From Carnobacterium sp. CP1 (GTDB lineage: Bacteria; Bacillota; Bacilli; Lactobacillales; Carnobacteriaceae): a stretch of DNA of 64,000 nucleotides. The position numbers and the translations under genes were made by a program. Within the stretch, counting starts at the first letter, position 1; each line of letters begins with the position of its first letter. The notes below the pieces were generated by a model. It searched no databases, was not told the origin of the DNA, and saw only the letters and a program-made list of their open reading frames with translations. Shown here in pieces: positions 26,394 through 35,618 of this stretch. The stretch is taken from the NCBI RefSeq assembly GCF_001483965.1, contig NZ_CP010796.1, positions 1,967,501 through 2,031,500 of the forward strand, given 5' to 3'.

Positions 26394-27377
26394 ATGAAAG
26401 CAGTCAGCATCAAACAGCCTGGCGAAGCCGAGCAAATGGAGATTCAAGAACGCGATAAGCCGATTCCAAAAGTAGGCGAATTGTTAGTAGAAGTACGCAC
26501 AGCAGCGCTGAACCGAACGGATATAGTAACGCGTTCGAATCCGAATCTATCTGAACCGTATCCCATTCTGGGTGTTGAAATTGCTGGTGTGGTCGTCGAA
26601 AATCGCGGAAATGGTGAAAAGTATAAGACTGGAACCAGAGTAGCCGGTTTAGTCAATCAGGGCGGTTATGCAGAATACGCCATTTTGCCAGCAAATCGAG
26701 CGATCCTTTTACCAGAGAGTATGAGTTTTGAACAAGGAGCCGCTATTCCAGAAGTTTTTTTAACGGCTTATCAAACCTTATATTGGTTGGGAGAGTTAAA
26801 AACAGCTGAAACGGTTTTGATCCATGCAGGTGCCAGCGGTGTAGGAACAGCCGCTATTCAAATGGCAAAACACCTTACGCAAGCTCGTGTTATCGTAACG
26901 GCCGGATCAGCAGAAAAATTAGCAGTTTGCCAAACATTAGGAGCAGACAAAACGATCAATTACAAAGAGGAAAACTTTGCTGAAGAAGTGCTTGATTACA
27001 CAGATCAAGCCGGCGTCGATGTGATTCTCGATTTTATCGGAGCTTCTTATTGGGAAAACAATCTGAAAAGCATCAAAAAAGACGGCCGCTGGGTATTGAT
27101 TGGAACACTTGGCGGTGCGACAGTCAAAGAAGTAGACTTGTCAGCATTATTAGCCAAGCGAGTGACCTTAAAAGGCACCTTGTTAACACCACGCAGCGAT
27201 GAGTATAAAGCAAAACTGACACAAGAATTTGTCAAGGTTGTCTTGCCATACTTTAAACGGGAGACTATTCATCCAATTATTGATACTACTTTCCAATTGG
27301 AAGAGGTCGTACAAGCTCATCAGTATATGGAAGACAATAAAAACATTGGGAAAATCATTTTGAAAGTTCGAGCTTGA
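26394..27377 (+). CDS. Quinone-oxidoreductase-like MDR enzyme
   Basis: 327 aa medium-chain dehydrogenase/reductase without zinc ligands, close to NADPH:quinone reductase and PIG3. GroES-like N-terminal domain includes AALNRTDIVTR (about 38); nucleotide motif is HAGASGVGTAAIQMAK (about 147). It probably reduces quinones or enones with NADPH. The ATG at 26394 is preceded by GGGAGGAAGGG; an upstream in-frame start lies in the preceding terminator. Its position next to a MenA-like gene could suggest a quinone link, but this is speculative. Confidence 0.85.
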   Translation: MKAVSIKQPGEAEQMEIQERDKPIPKVGELLVEVRTAALNRTDIVTRSNPNLSEPYPILGVEIAGVVVENRGNGEKYKTGTRVAGLVNQGGYAEYAILPANRAILLPESMSFEQGAAIPEVFLTAYQTLYWLGELKTAETVLIHAGASGVGTAAIQMAKHLTQARVIVTAGSAEKLAVCQTLGADKTINYKEENFAEEVLDYTDQAGVDVILDFIGASYWENNLKSIKKDGRWVLIGTLGGATVKEVDLSALLAKRVTLKGTLLTPRSDEYKAKLTQEFVKVVLPYFKRETIHPIIDTTFQLEEVVQAHQYMEDNKNIGKIILKVRA

Positions 27378-27491
27378 TCTTTCATTAAGCTAACTGAATA
27401 CGAAGACAATAGGAGACTAAGAGCACTGCTTTTGGTCTTTTTTTTATGGTATAATGGGGAGCGAATTAACATTGAAGGAAGTGTCAGCAGA

Positions 27492-28247
27492 GTGGACCAA
27501 TGGTTACAAGAAGACGAACGTATTGATTATTTATTAAGCCACCAATTAAAAATTATCCAGAGCCCGACCGTCTTTTCTTTTTCATTGGATGCAGTATTGC
27601 TAGGAGACTTTGCGCAAGTTCCCCGGCATGATCGGGCGACCATCGTGGATTTATGTGCGGGTAATGGGGTTGTAGGGTTGCTATTGAGCCAGAAGACGAA
27701 AAGCCCTATCATCGGTATCGAATTACAAAAACGACTGGCGGGAATGGCTGAGCGCAGCATCCAATTAAACGGTTTAGAAAACCAATTAACGATGATCCAC
27801 GGCAACTTAAATCAAGCGACCAATTGGATCAAAAAAGATTCTGTCGATGTGGTGACGTGTAATCCGCCTTATTTTATCAATAAAGGTACCAGCGTTAAAA
27901 ATCCTAATTCACATTTAGCGATCGCACGGCATGAATTGCATACGAATTTAGATGAAGTCATGAAAGAGACCAGCGGGTTGCTGAAAATGAACGGCAAAGC
28001 GTATTTCGTTCACCGTCCAGATCGGCTGATCGAAATTTTGGCCACGATGAAGAAGCACCGCTTGGCTCCTAAAAAAATGCGGTTGGTTTACCCAAAAGTC
28101 GGAAAAGAAGCGAACACGCTATTGATCGAAGGCATTAAAGATGGCAAAGACACCGGTTTTCGAGTCTTGCCGCCGCTTTTTGTCTATGGCGAGGATAACC
28201 GCTATTTGCCTGAAGTAAGTGAGATGCTCTATGGCAAAAACGATTAG
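27492..28247 (+). CDS. trmN6: tRNA1(Val) adenine-37 N6-methyltransferase
   Basis: 251 aa Rossmann methyltransferase. SAM motif [14 protein letters not shown] (about 55), and catalytic NPPY in VTCNPPYF (about 119), the signature of N6-adenine methyltransferases. The opening [20 protein letters not shown] matches B. subtilis YabB. GTG at 27492 has AAGGAAG 10 bp upstream; a -10 TATAAT lies at about 27450. It overlaps yazA. Confidence 0.88.
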   Translation: MDQWLQEDERIDYLLSHQLKIIQSPTVFSFSLDAVLLGDFAQVPRHDRATIVDLCAGNGVVGLLLSQKTKSPIIGIELQKRLAGMAERSIQLNGLENQLTMIHGNLNQATNWIKKDSVDVVTCNPPYFINKGTSVKNPNSHLAIARHELHTNLDEVMKETSGLLKMNGKAYFVHRPDRLIEILATMKKHRLAPKKMRLVYPKVGKEANTLLIEGIKDGKDTGFRVLPPLFVYGEDNRYLPEVSEMLYGKND

Positions 28248-28590
28248 TTATTTTTATGTGCTGTATTGCCGTGACGGCAGTTTTTACGGTGGTTACACAA
28301 CAGATTTGACCCGCCGAGAACAAGAACACAATGAGGGTGTTGGCGCAAAGTACACCAGACCAGCTGGACGCCGCCCAGTTAAACTGATTTATGCGGAAGC
28401 ATTTAATACACGCAGCGAAGCCACTAAAGCAGAGTACGCCTTTAAAAAACAAACGCGCCAAAAAAAAGAGCGGTTTTTAGGGACACAAGGGGTTCAGTTC
28501 CCCATCGATGAAAACCAACCGCGTATCGTAAATAGCGAACAGTTATCAGCAGAGGAGGAGAAAGAAAATGCAGAGTCAAAAGAGCTTTGA
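28231..28590 (+). CDS. GIY-YIG domain protein YazA
   Basis: 119 aa. The GIY-YIG signature appears as [20 protein letters not shown] (about 6-25), with the conserved RREQEHN and a catalytic-type Glu near 72. A UvrC-like nuclease fold, function unproven. It overlaps the end of trmN6 by 17 bp and the start of rsmI by 23 bp, so translation is coupled. Confidence 0.85.
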   Translation: MAKTISYFYVLYCRDGSFYGGYTTDLTRREQEHNEGVGAKYTRPAGRRPVKLIYAEAFNTRSEATKAEYAFKKQTRQKKERFLGTQGVQFPIDENQPRIVNSEQLSAEEEKENAESKEL

Positions 28591-29446
28591 AAAAGAAAGC
28601 AGAGGCATGTTGTATCTCGTGCCAACTCCTATTGGAAATTTGGAAGACATGACGATTCGCGGCATTCGGATACTGAAAGAAGTTGACCTCATTGCTTCTG
28701 AAGATACCCGGAATACCCAGAAATTATTAAATCATTTTGAAATCAAAACTTCGCAAATCAGTTTTCATGAACACAATACTCAAGAACGTATCGTGCAGCT
28801 CCTCGAAAAAATGCATGAAGGATCGACGATTGCGCAAGTCAGTGATGCAGGGATGCCTTCCATTAGCGATCCAGGCCACGAATTAGTGGTAGCTTGTATT
28901 GAAGCCGGGATACCCGTTGTTCCATTACCCGGTGCAAATGCTGGGCTAACTGCTTTGATCGCTTCAGGAATTGCTCCGCAGCCCTTTTATTTCTATGGTT
29001 TTTTGCCGCGCAAGAAAAAAGAACAACTCCAAGAGTTGGAAGAATTAAATCATCGGCCAGAGACCTTGATTTTATATGAATCGCCTCACCGCTTAAAAGA
29101 AGTGTTAAAAAATATGGTGACGGTCTTTGGAGCCGAACGGAGAATCGTTTGCTGCCGTGAATTAACCAAACGTTATGAAGAATTTATTCGCGGTACGATA
29201 GCGGAAGCTTTGGAATGGGCAAACACTTCAGAAGTACGCGGTGAATTTTGTTTGATCATCGAAGGCAACAGCGAAGCTTCTTTAATCGCAGAAGCTGATA
29301 CCTCATGGAGCTCAATGACTCTTTCAGAGCATGTCGGTGCAGTGATCGATGAACAAGCACTTACCAGTAAAGAAGCGATCAAAGAGGTAGCTAAACTAAG
29401 AGGTATAAAAAAACAAGACGTTTATGCTGCTTATCATGAGCTTTAA
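28568..29446 (+). CDS. rsmI: 16S rRNA 2'-O-ribose C1402 methyltransferase
   Basis: 292 aa tetrapyrrole-methylase-fold protein. Signatures: [17 protein letters not shown] (about 16), [15 protein letters not shown], the [12 protein letters not shown] loop (about 96) and [15 protein letters not shown]. It methylates C1402 in the ribosomal P site. GGAGGAG precedes the ATG. End of the trmN6-yazA-rsmI operon. Confidence 0.95.
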   Translation: MQSQKSFEKESRGMLYLVPTPIGNLEDMTIRGIRILKEVDLIASEDTRNTQKLLNHFEIKTSQISFHEHNTQERIVQLLEKMHEGSTIAQVSDAGMPSISDPGHELVVACIEAGIPVVPLPGANAGLTALIASGIAPQPFYFYGFLPRKKKEQLQELEELNHRPETLILYESPHRLKEVLKNMVTVFGAERRIVCCRELTKRYEEFIRGTIAEALEWANTSEVRGEFCLIIEGNSEASLIAEADTSWSSMTLSEHVGAVIDEQALTSKEAIKEVAKLRGIKKQDVYAAYHEL

Positions 29447-29776
29447 AGCAGAAGCGTGGAGTGAGACAAAAATCGGCATTTTTTCAATGATTTGCTGTTT
29501 TTGTTGGTCAGCCTGCTCCTATTTGGGCAAGTCTCTCATCTAAATCAGAGGGCTTGTCTATTTTTGTGTCTACATGAGACGAATGGCTGCTAAAAGGAGA
29601 TAAGTTTGTCCCAAAAGTGGTGACCCTCATATGATTCATTTTTTACTTCAAAATGGGCTTTTTTGTCCTATCTGATAAAAAAGACTTGCTCAAAAAAGAA
29701 ATGTTCCGTATACTTATCGACAATACCATAAAATAATGAATGACAGAGATCATTCGTTTTAGGAGGAAAATAAAAT
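29447..29776. other. Intergenic region with hairpins
   Basis: 330 bp without a gene. It starts with GGAGTGAGACAAAAA (29458-29472), shared in inverted orientation with the element at 12655-12778, then holds a terminator-like hairpin (29527-29566). An MFS gene follows. No promoter is convincing. Confidence 0.5.
29527..29566 (+). terminator. Terminator after rsmI operon
   Basis: CAAGTCTCTC / GAGGGCTTG stem followed by TCTATTTTTG. Confidence 0.55.
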
Positions 29777-31021
29777 ATGAAACAACAAACGGCAACTGGT
29801 AATCCAACCATGTCAGGCTACCAAAAGAAAGTATTGGCTTCATCAGCAGTAGGATACGGATTAGAAAATATGGACATTATGTTCCTATCTTTCTCGTTAT
29901 CTTCTATTATTGCAGATTTGCAGCTCAATAGTGCGGCAGCAGGACTCATCTCTACGGTGACAAACATAGGGATGCTACTAGGGGGCGTTTTTTTTGGTGT
30001 GCTGGCCGATAAACATGGCCGAATCAAAATGTTCAGCTATACGGTTTATATTTTTGCTTTCGCCACAGCGGCTATGTATTTTGCAAACAACATCTACTTA
30101 ATTTACTTCTGCCGCTTTTTAGCAGGTGTGGGAGCGGGCGGCGAATACGGTATCGGTATGGCTTTGGTTGCTGAAGTGTTCTCCAGAAAGAAAATGGGTG
30201 CAATGACGTCGATCGTTACGATTTCCGGTCAGTTCGGTTCCATTTTAGCAGCAGTCTTAGCGGCGCTGATTATTCCCACACTAGGCTGGAATACGTTATT
30301 CTTATTCGGTTTACTGCCTGTGATTATGGCTGTCTTGGTGCGCAAACACTTGGATGAAACCGATGAATGGAAACAAGCACAAAAAGAAACGGACGGTCCT
30401 TCGACATCAATCAAAGAACTGTTTAAAACGCCTAAATTAACGCGCTTGACGATTTCTTTGATGCTCATGGCTACGGTTCAAATTGCCGGCTACTTTGGTT
30501 TAATGAACTGGCTGCCATCGATTTTACAAGAAAGTTTAGGCTTGTCTGTTTCAGGTTCATCGATTTGGATGATTTCAACGATTATCGGCATGAGCATCGG
30601 AATGCTGCTGTTTGGCCGTATTCTAGATAAACTTGGAGCTCGCACAGCGTACGCGCTGTTCTTGCTCGCTTCAGCAGCGTCAGTCTTCTTATTTGTCACA
30701 GCGACAAGTGAATGGACATTGCTGATAGGAGGAGCGGTCGTCGGCTTTTTTGCAAATGGGATGTTTGCAGGATATGGAGCAATCGTCGGCAGACTTTATC
30801 CGACGCATATTCGCTCAACAGCTAATAATGTGATTTTAAATGTTGGGCGTGCAGTCGGCGGATTTTCATCCGTTGCAATTGGTCTTATTCTGGACCACTA
30901 CAATCTGTTTGCGGTTATGCTGTTCTTATCGGCATTATACTTATTCAGTTTTGTGATCATGATGAGCATCAAAGGCTTGAAAAAAGACAACTACCAAAAC
31001 CCAGATTACATTGTCGAATAA
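29777..31021 (+). CDS. MFS transporter
   Basis: 414 aa with twelve predicted transmembrane helices. The loop 2-3 signature is GVLADKHGRIKM (about 75) and its second-half counterpart is GRILDKLGARTA (about 281). The central loop is charged. The loop motif RFLAGVGAGGEYG after helix 4 resembles metabolite:H+ symporters of the sugar/aromatic-acid group. Substrate not predictable. GGAGG precedes the ATG. Confidence 0.85.
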   Translation: MKQQTATGNPTMSGYQKKVLASSAVGYGLENMDIMFLSFSLSSIIADLQLNSAAAGLISTVTNIGMLLGGVFFGVLADKHGRIKMFSYTVYIFAFATAAMYFANNIYLIYFCRFLAGVGAGGEYGIGMALVAEVFSRKKMGAMTSIVTISGQFGSILAAVLAALIIPTLGWNTLFLFGLLPVIMAVLVRKHLDETDEWKQAQKETDGPSTSIKELFKTPKLTRLTISLMLMATVQIAGYFGLMNWLPSILQESLGLSVSGSSIWMISTIIGMSIGMLLFGRILDKLGARTAYALFLLASAASVFLFVTATSEWTLLIGGAVVGFFANGMFAGYGAIVGRLYPTHIRSTANNVILNVGRAVGGFSSVAIGLILDHYNLFAVMLFLSALYLFSFVIMMSIKGLKKDNYQNPDYIVE

Positions 31022-31033
31022 TTAGCAACAACG

Positions 31034-31088
31034 AAAAAAATCTCAGAAGCGAAGTGCCTTGTTCGGCACCTTCTTCTGGGATTTTTTG
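31034..31088. terminator. Bidirectional terminator between MFS gene and mscL
   Basis: AAAAAATCTCAGAAG paired with CTTCTTCTGGGATTTTTT around an inner GTGCC/GGCAC stem. Confidence 0.85.
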
Positions 31089-31107
31089 TTTTAGTGACAC
31101 ATAAAAT

Positions 31108-31524
31108 TTATTCTTCTATTGAAGAAGATGCCTGTTCTTTTGCCAATAAGTCGCGGATTTCTTTTAAATATTCTTCAGCAGCCGGTATTTCCACTTCTTC
31201 GCCAATTTCGCCTGTTTCTTTTTTGAATTTGGCAGCAGCGCTGTTGATCAGTTTAATAAACATAAAGACTACAAATGCGATAAGTAAGAAATTAATAACT
31301 GCTTGTAAAAAAGCGCCGTATGCTAAAGTAGTGGTGCCAATTTCTAACGACAAACTAGAAACGTCAGTACCGCCGGCTATTATACCGACCAAAGGCATGA
31401 TGATGTCTTCAACCAGTGAAGTTACGATGGCTGTAAATGCAGCACCAATAACGACCCCAACGGCTAAGTCGAGCACATTGCCTTTGAAGGCAAATTCTTT
31501 AAATTCTTCTATAAAATTTTTCAT
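31108..31524 (-). CDS. mscL: Large-conductance mechanosensitive channel
   Basis: 138 aa, standard MscL length. The N terminus MKNFIEEFKEFAFKGNVLDL leads into the gate helix AVGVVIGAAFTAIVTSLVED, and helix 2 is LQAVINFLLIAFVVFMFIKL. A charged C-terminal bundle follows. Pentameric safety valve against hypo-osmotic shock. Start ATG at 31524 with AAAGGAG 8 bp upstream; a longer frame start lacks a site. Confidence 0.95.
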   Translation of the reverse strand: MKNFIEEFKEFAFKGNVLDLAVGVVIGAAFTAIVTSLVEDIIMPLVGIIAGGTDVSSLSLEIGTTTLAYGAFLQAVINFLLIAFVVFMFIKLINSAAAKFKKETGEIGEEVEIPAAEEYLKEIRDLLAKEQASSSIEE

Positions 31525-31720
31525 TTGGTTTGCTCCTTTCTTTTCAACTGTTCCAAGTATAATAAAAAAGAGAATCAATTAAAAGGAATACCCTGTAATA
31601 GAGCTTTCATTTGAACAAATCGATTGAATAAGCAACGCATATATACATGTAGGTATTGTGCAATCAGAAAGAATCTCATAAATTTAATCGTAAATGTATG
31701 GGTAGGAAAGTAAAGTAAGG

Positions 31721-31726
31721 TATAAT
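31721..31726 (+). promoter_or_regulatory. -10 box before lipoprotein gene
   Basis: TATAAT, about 44 bp before the ATG. No clear -35. Confidence 0.4.
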
Positions 31727-31769
31727 GGGGATGAAATAAAAAAGGAATAGTTAAAGGAGGAACAGAAAT

Positions 31770-32597
31770 ATGATAAAAAAATCTAAAATTTTTATGATGG
31801 CATTTGCCAGTATCGTTCTCTTAGGTGCTTGTGGGACTGAGAACAATGGAACGACAGAATCATCAGCTAGTTCCGAAGTTGTTTCTGTATCAGAAGACTC
31901 ATCAAGTCAAGAAGTTACAGCAGAAGCAACGTATCAAAAAATGTATGATGACAGCTTAGCGCAATTCGAGGCTGGAAAGCTAGACGAAGCAGCAGGCAGT
32001 ATCGATACATTATTGCAAAACGATTTAACAGAGTACAGCGAATTAGAAGCAAAAGCAACAGAATTAAAAACAAAAATCAATTCCGCACAAGCAGAAAAAG
32101 TCAAAGCCGACGAGTCAGCGGCATTGATCGAACAATCTGCTTACAAAACCGAACGGACTTCTGATTTAGCAGCAACAGAATTCAAAGAAGCAACAGGACA
32201 TGATATCAAAACAGTATCCGATGATGAAATCCAAGCATGGTTAACTGAGAAAGAAGCAGCGGCAGAACAATCTAGTTCGACAGCAGCATCTTCTGAAGCT
32301 GCAACATCTAGCAGTGCTGCATCAAGCACGAGTGAAGCACCCGTGATGACAGCAGAAGAAGAACGGACAGAGGTCTTGAACAAAGTTGTTTCAATGACCG
32401 GGATTTCTGCTGAAGGCAACCAATTTTATGTATCGAAAATCGATGAAGGTACATACCAAATCGAAATCCGACATGCTCATGAAGTAGACGGCGTAGAGAT
32501 TTCCAACATGGTAGGAATGTTCCAATACAACCTTTCAGATGAAACATTATTGAAAATGGATCCTTTGAATGGCGAGTATGTTCCTTATACAAACTAA
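31770..32597 (+). CDS. Hypothetical lipoprotein
   Basis: 275 aa. Signal peptide with lipobox LLGAC (Cys about 21), then a serine/glutamate-rich linker. Residues about 50-130 are helical and TPR-like (AQFEAGKLDEAAGSIDTLL). A second Ser/Ala-rich linker (about 172-195) precedes a C-terminal beta domain (about 205-275). Family not recognised; a cell-surface role is likely. AAAGGAGG precedes the ATG. Confidence 0.7.
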   Translation: MIKKSKIFMMAFASIVLLGACGTENNGTTESSASSEVVSVSEDSSSQEVTAEATYQKMYDDSLAQFEAGKLDEAAGSIDTLLQNDLTEYSELEAKATELKTKINSAQAEKVKADESAALIEQSAYKTERTSDLAATEFKEATGHDIKTVSDDEIQAWLTEKEAAAEQSSSTAASSEAATSSSAASSTSEAPVMTAEEERTEVLNKVVSMTGISAEGNQFYVSKIDEGTYQIEIRHAHEVDGVEISNMVGMFQYNLSDETLLKMDPLNGEYVPYTN

Positions 32598-32612
32598 TAG
32601 AATCAATACGAA

Positions 32613-32648
32613 CAAACCTCTTATTCCTTGATTGGATAGGAGGTTTTT
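32613..32648 (+). terminator. Terminator after lipoprotein gene
   Basis: AAACCTCTTATTCC / GGATAGGAGGTTT with T run. Confidence 0.75.
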
Positions 32649-32730
32649 ATGTTCTCGCATTTTTATGAAATAGCAGAATGAATGCTAGAAAAACTCATCA
32701 TAGCAGGTCAATACGCGAATGAAACGACTT

Positions 32731-33066
32731 TTAATAATCAAGTTGCTTCAACCTTAAACTAATTTTATTAGGAGAATTTTTGATAACGTTATAAAGCCGC
32801 AGTCTTTTCTTGATTTCTTTTTGCTCTTTGGAAAGGTTAGAAGAGTCAAACAGACTCAAGACATCGTTTACAAAATTAGAAAATAGCGGCATGAAAAATC
32901 CTTGTGTTAATACTTGGCCAGGCATTACCCCAACGTAGTCAGAGTCTGGTACGTTTGCAGCTATCAATGTTTTTAATTCTTTACAATAACTGCCTGTAAC
33001 AACGATTTCATCTTCTTTTTTATTCAAAGCTTGAACTAAGTCATGAGAGTTTTGAATGTCATACAC
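32731..33066 (-). CDS. Hypothetical protein
   Basis: 111 aa from a GTG at 33066, which has AAGGAG 9 bp upstream; an ATG three codons earlier abuts that site. The N-terminal part is alpha/beta (VYDIQNSHDLVQALNKKEDE, then VVTGSYCKEL), and the C terminus is basic and helical. No family recognised. Soluble. Confidence 0.5.
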   Translation of the reverse strand: MYDIQNSHDLVQALNKKEDEIVVTGSYCKELKTLIAANVPDSDYVGVMPGQVLTQGFFMPLFSNFVNDVLSLFDSSNLSKEQKEIKKRLRLYNVIKNSPNKISLRLKQLDY

Positions 33067-33253
33067 AATGATCATCTCCTTATTATTATGTTAAAATTAA
33101 AGCAATTTATCAGTATAGTCGTAGTATAATACGAACTTTATTAAAAAGGTAGGGATGGAACAGGGCGAACAATAATTAAACACTAGTTTTGTATTTGCTG
33201 AAAATAGATAAGGAAGCTCACAATAGTTAATAAAACTAAGACAGCTAATGTGA

Positions 33254-33499
33254 TTAAAGGCTGCTGTTTAAAGAACTAAAATCTTGCTTTTCAGCTTTAT
33301 AATGAGGATTCACTCTTTTAATATTGTAATCGCTATTGGTACTTATGAAACTTCCGCTAGGCAAATTAAATACGAACAAAACAACGTAAAGGATACCAGC
33401 TATCAAACTTGAATGAACGCCCCAGATAAAGTGTGCTAATGTTGCTAAAATAATTGGAACAATGCTTAACAAAGCTAAATTTATTAATCTCTTTTTCAA
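33254..33499 (-). CDS. Small membrane protein
   Basis: 81 aa with two hydrophobic segments (about 5-22 and 28-47) and a hydrophilic C-terminal tail (NSDYNIKRVNPHYKAEKQ). GAGGAG upstream on the minus strand supports the ATG. No family recognised. It lies 30 bp downstream of the ASCH gene and may be cotranscribed with it. Confidence 0.5.
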   Translation of the reverse strand: MKKRLINLALLSIVPIILATLAHFIWGVHSSLIAGILYVVLFVFNLPSGSFISTNSDYNIKRVNPHYKAEKQDFSSLNSSL

Positions 33500-33528
33500 A
33501 ATAATTACTCCTCTGTATAAAAAGACAA

Positions 33529-33969
33529 TCAGTTATAAATCATTTCAAACTCTTCACAAACAACTGGAATATTCTCGCTGAATCTAAGGTTAGTCTCCTG
33601 ATATATTTTTGTGAAAAAGTCTATGTGTTCTTTTCTCCAATAAGTTAAAGTTCTATCGCCTTCACCTTCTTTGAAGGCATGTTCTGCAGAGACCTCATTA
33701 AGAGGAACAACGTAAACTTTTGTCGTTTTTGTCATGCATATAGCGTTGTCATTACTATCTAGTATGATACTTAACTCATTCACTTGAGGTAATGGTTCAT
33801 CTTCTAGAGCATATAATTCATAGGCAGATGTTGTAGCTGTTTTAATATTTTTTAGCGTTAACTCTGCCAATTGATCAGGAATCGCTCCGTAACTCCAAGC
33901 ACTATAAGCAGAATCTTGATATTCTGGATGTAACTGTATAAAATTATTCCACATTTGTTTTGCTTTCAT
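33529..33969 (-). CDS. ASCH domain protein
   Basis: 146 aa. The ASCH fold is recognisable from WSYGAIPDQLAELTLKNIKTATTS and the closing GEGDRTLTYWRKEHIDFF, as in YqfB-like and coactivator-homology proteins. ASCH domains are linked to RNA binding or nucleoside hydrolysis; the specific target is unknown. Confidence 0.8.
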   Translation of the reverse strand: MKAKQMWNNFIQLHPEYQDSAYSAWSYGAIPDQLAELTLKNIKTATTSAYELYALEDEPLPQVNELSIILDSNDNAICMTKTTKVYVVPLNEVSAEHAFKEGEGDRTLTYWRKEHIDFFTKIYQETNLRFSENIPVVCEEFEMIYN

Positions 33970-34100
33970 AAAAATCCCCTATTCGAAAATGTTATTATGC
34001 AACTATAATTAGTATAAACTTAAATAAAATAACATGGTAGTGTTTAATCAAAAACGTGTGTTAAAGTGAAATCAGAAAAAGGAAGGAAAGAAGGATTAAA

Positions 34101-34271
34101 ATGAATAAGAATAAAATTAAAAGAGTTGCTCTACTTGCAGGACTGTATCTAACAGCTAATTTAGTTACTCAATATTTTAAAGGACAAAGTATTGATTTCA
34201 CCTCAGCTCTGATCGGAACTCTTATCTTTTCTGTTTTCGTGACTTTAGGTATACTGTCTTCAAAAAAGTAA
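34101..34271 (+). CDS. Small membrane protein (56 aa)
   Basis: 56 aa with a strong purine-rich binding region (GGAAGGAAAGAAGGA) ending 5 bp before the ATG. A basic start (MNKNKIKR) is followed by two hydrophobic stretches (VALLAGLYLTANLV and ALIGTLIFSVFVTLGIL) and ends SSKK. Two-helix membrane peptide of unknown role. Confidence 0.55.
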   Translation: MNKNKIKRVALLAGLYLTANLVTQYFKGQSIDFTSALIGTLIFSVFVTLGILSSKK

Positions 34272-34457
34272 AGATCTGTTTATGACAAAATGTATGTGGT
34301 AACGAATAAAATGAAACTATTCTCTATAAAAGTGAGATGAAAAACATTATAACACTACTTATCATAAGATTTCTGATTGTGAAGGTTAACAGGGTTTATC
34401 TGAAGATGATTGATTAACTATTTTAGATATAGTAAGCTTATCAGTAATTAAATGTTT

Positions 34458-34536
34458 TGCAGGGGGACACATTTGTGTTGAGAAGGTAAAACCTGACCCT
34501 TTGAACCTGTCAGTTAACACTGACGCAGGGAGCACT
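34458..34536 (+). promoter_or_regulatory. TPP riboswitch, copy 1
   Basis: Thi-box core: GGGGGACACATTTGTG, then TTGAGA, then ACCTGACCCTTTGAACCTG, and the closing GCAGGGAGCA. It is followed by a competing hairpin and a terminator at 34567-34598, so thiamine pyrophosphate binding should terminate transcription. Confidence 0.92.
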
Positions 34537-34566
34537 ATGTACATATGTATTGAATGATATGTACTG

Positions 34567-34598
34567 AGCTCTCCATTATTATGGGGAGCTTTTCTTTT
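34567..34598 (+). terminator. Expression-platform terminator of TPP riboswitch 1
   Basis: AGCTCTCC / GGGGAGCT stem followed by TTTCTTTT. Confidence 0.8.
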
Positions 34599-34612
34599 GT
34601 AAAATTTTTAAT

Positions 34613-34692
34613 CGCGGGGGGACACACTTGTGTTGAGAAGGCTAAAACCTGACCCTTTGAACCTGTTAGTTAATACTGACGTAGGGAGCAAT
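34613..34692 (+). promoter_or_regulatory. TPP riboswitch, copy 2
   Basis: Second full aptamer, over 85% identical to copy 1 by eye across about 73 nt, with the same TTGAGA and ACCCTTTGAACCTG cores and closing GTAGGGAGCA. Changes fall mainly in variable stems. Confidence 0.92.
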
Positions 34693-34717
34693 TAGTGGTT
34701 TTCTTATACACTTTTTT

Positions 34718-34748
34718 AGTCTCTACAACTTTTGTAGGGGCTTTTTTT
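34718..34748 (+). terminator. Expression-platform terminator of TPP riboswitch 2
   Basis: AGTCTCTAC / GTAGGGGCT stem followed by seven T. Confidence 0.8.
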
Positions 34749-34877
34749 GTGCTTGCGTTCAAAAAAGGAGGGCTGGGATTAGTGTATTTTGAAGTGATTT
34801 GAAAGAAATATAGATGAGTCAGTACGAATAGTAAACTTAAATGTTAGATAAAAAATTAAAAGAAAGAGGGATCAAGC

Positions 34878-35618
34878 ATGTTATCACAAATTAAAAAAGC
34901 AGCCCCTTTAGTGCACTGCATGACAAATTATGTTGTCGCTAATTTCACGGCTAACGGCTTACTTGCAATTGGTGCTTCGCCTATCATGGCTGATGAAGTG
35001 AATGAGGTTTCTGAAATAGTCTCGATTGCCCAAGCAGTGCTTATTAATATTGGAACGGTGAATGACCGTACAGCAAAAGCCATGCTGCTTGCTGGCAAAA
35101 AAGCAAACGAGTTGGGCATTCCTATTGTGCTCGATCCTGTAGGCGTAGGTGCCACAAACTATCGAAAACAATTGGTTCAGCACCTTTTAAAGGAAATTCA
35201 GTTTGATTTGATTCGATGTAACGCAGGTGAATTAGCAGCAATTGCAGGTGAAGATTGGCAGTCAAAAGGTGTAGATAGCGGCATAGGCGAAATAGATATC
35301 GCTAGGGTAGCGAAGCGGGTTGCTTTGCAGTACAAGTGTCTGGTTGTTGTAACTGGGGAATCTGATTTCGTAACAGATGGGCACAAAGGACTTCATATTG
35401 CTGGAGGCAGGGAAATCGCTACACGCATCACGGGTACAGGTTGTTTATTAAGCGCCATCTGTGCAGCTTCTCTTGCTAGCAGTGCAAAACCGCTTGAAGG
35501 CTTAGTTACGACTTTAAAAGACTACAAACAAGCTGCTGAACAAAGTACAGAGGAAGTAGGAATATTTGCTGTACAAATGATGAATGCATTACAAAAGTTA
35601 GCGGAGGTAAAGAGATGA
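34878..35618 (+). CDS. thiM: Hydroxyethylthiazole kinase
   Basis: 246 aa ribokinase-fold enzyme, slightly shorter than the usual 260-270. Opening PLVHCMTNYVVANFTANGLL, substrate region NIGTVNDRT, PVGVGATNYR, and the anion hole/catalytic GTGC in ITGTGCLLSAICAA (about 187). It phosphorylates the thiazole moiety for thiamine salvage. First gene of thiM-thiD-thiE, controlled by the two TPP riboswitches upstream. AAAGAGGGA precedes the ATG. Confidence 0.94.
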   Translation: MLSQIKKAAPLVHCMTNYVVANFTANGLLAIGASPIMADEVNEVSEIVSIAQAVLINIGTVNDRTAKAMLLAGKKANELGIPIVLDPVGVGATNYRKQLVQHLLKEIQFDLIRCNAGELAAIAGEDWQSKGVDSGIGEIDIARVAKRVALQYKCLVVVTGESDFVTDGHKGLHIAGGREIATRITGTGCLLSAICAASLASSAKPLEGLVTTLKDYKQAAEQSTEEVGIFAVQMMNALQKLAEVKR

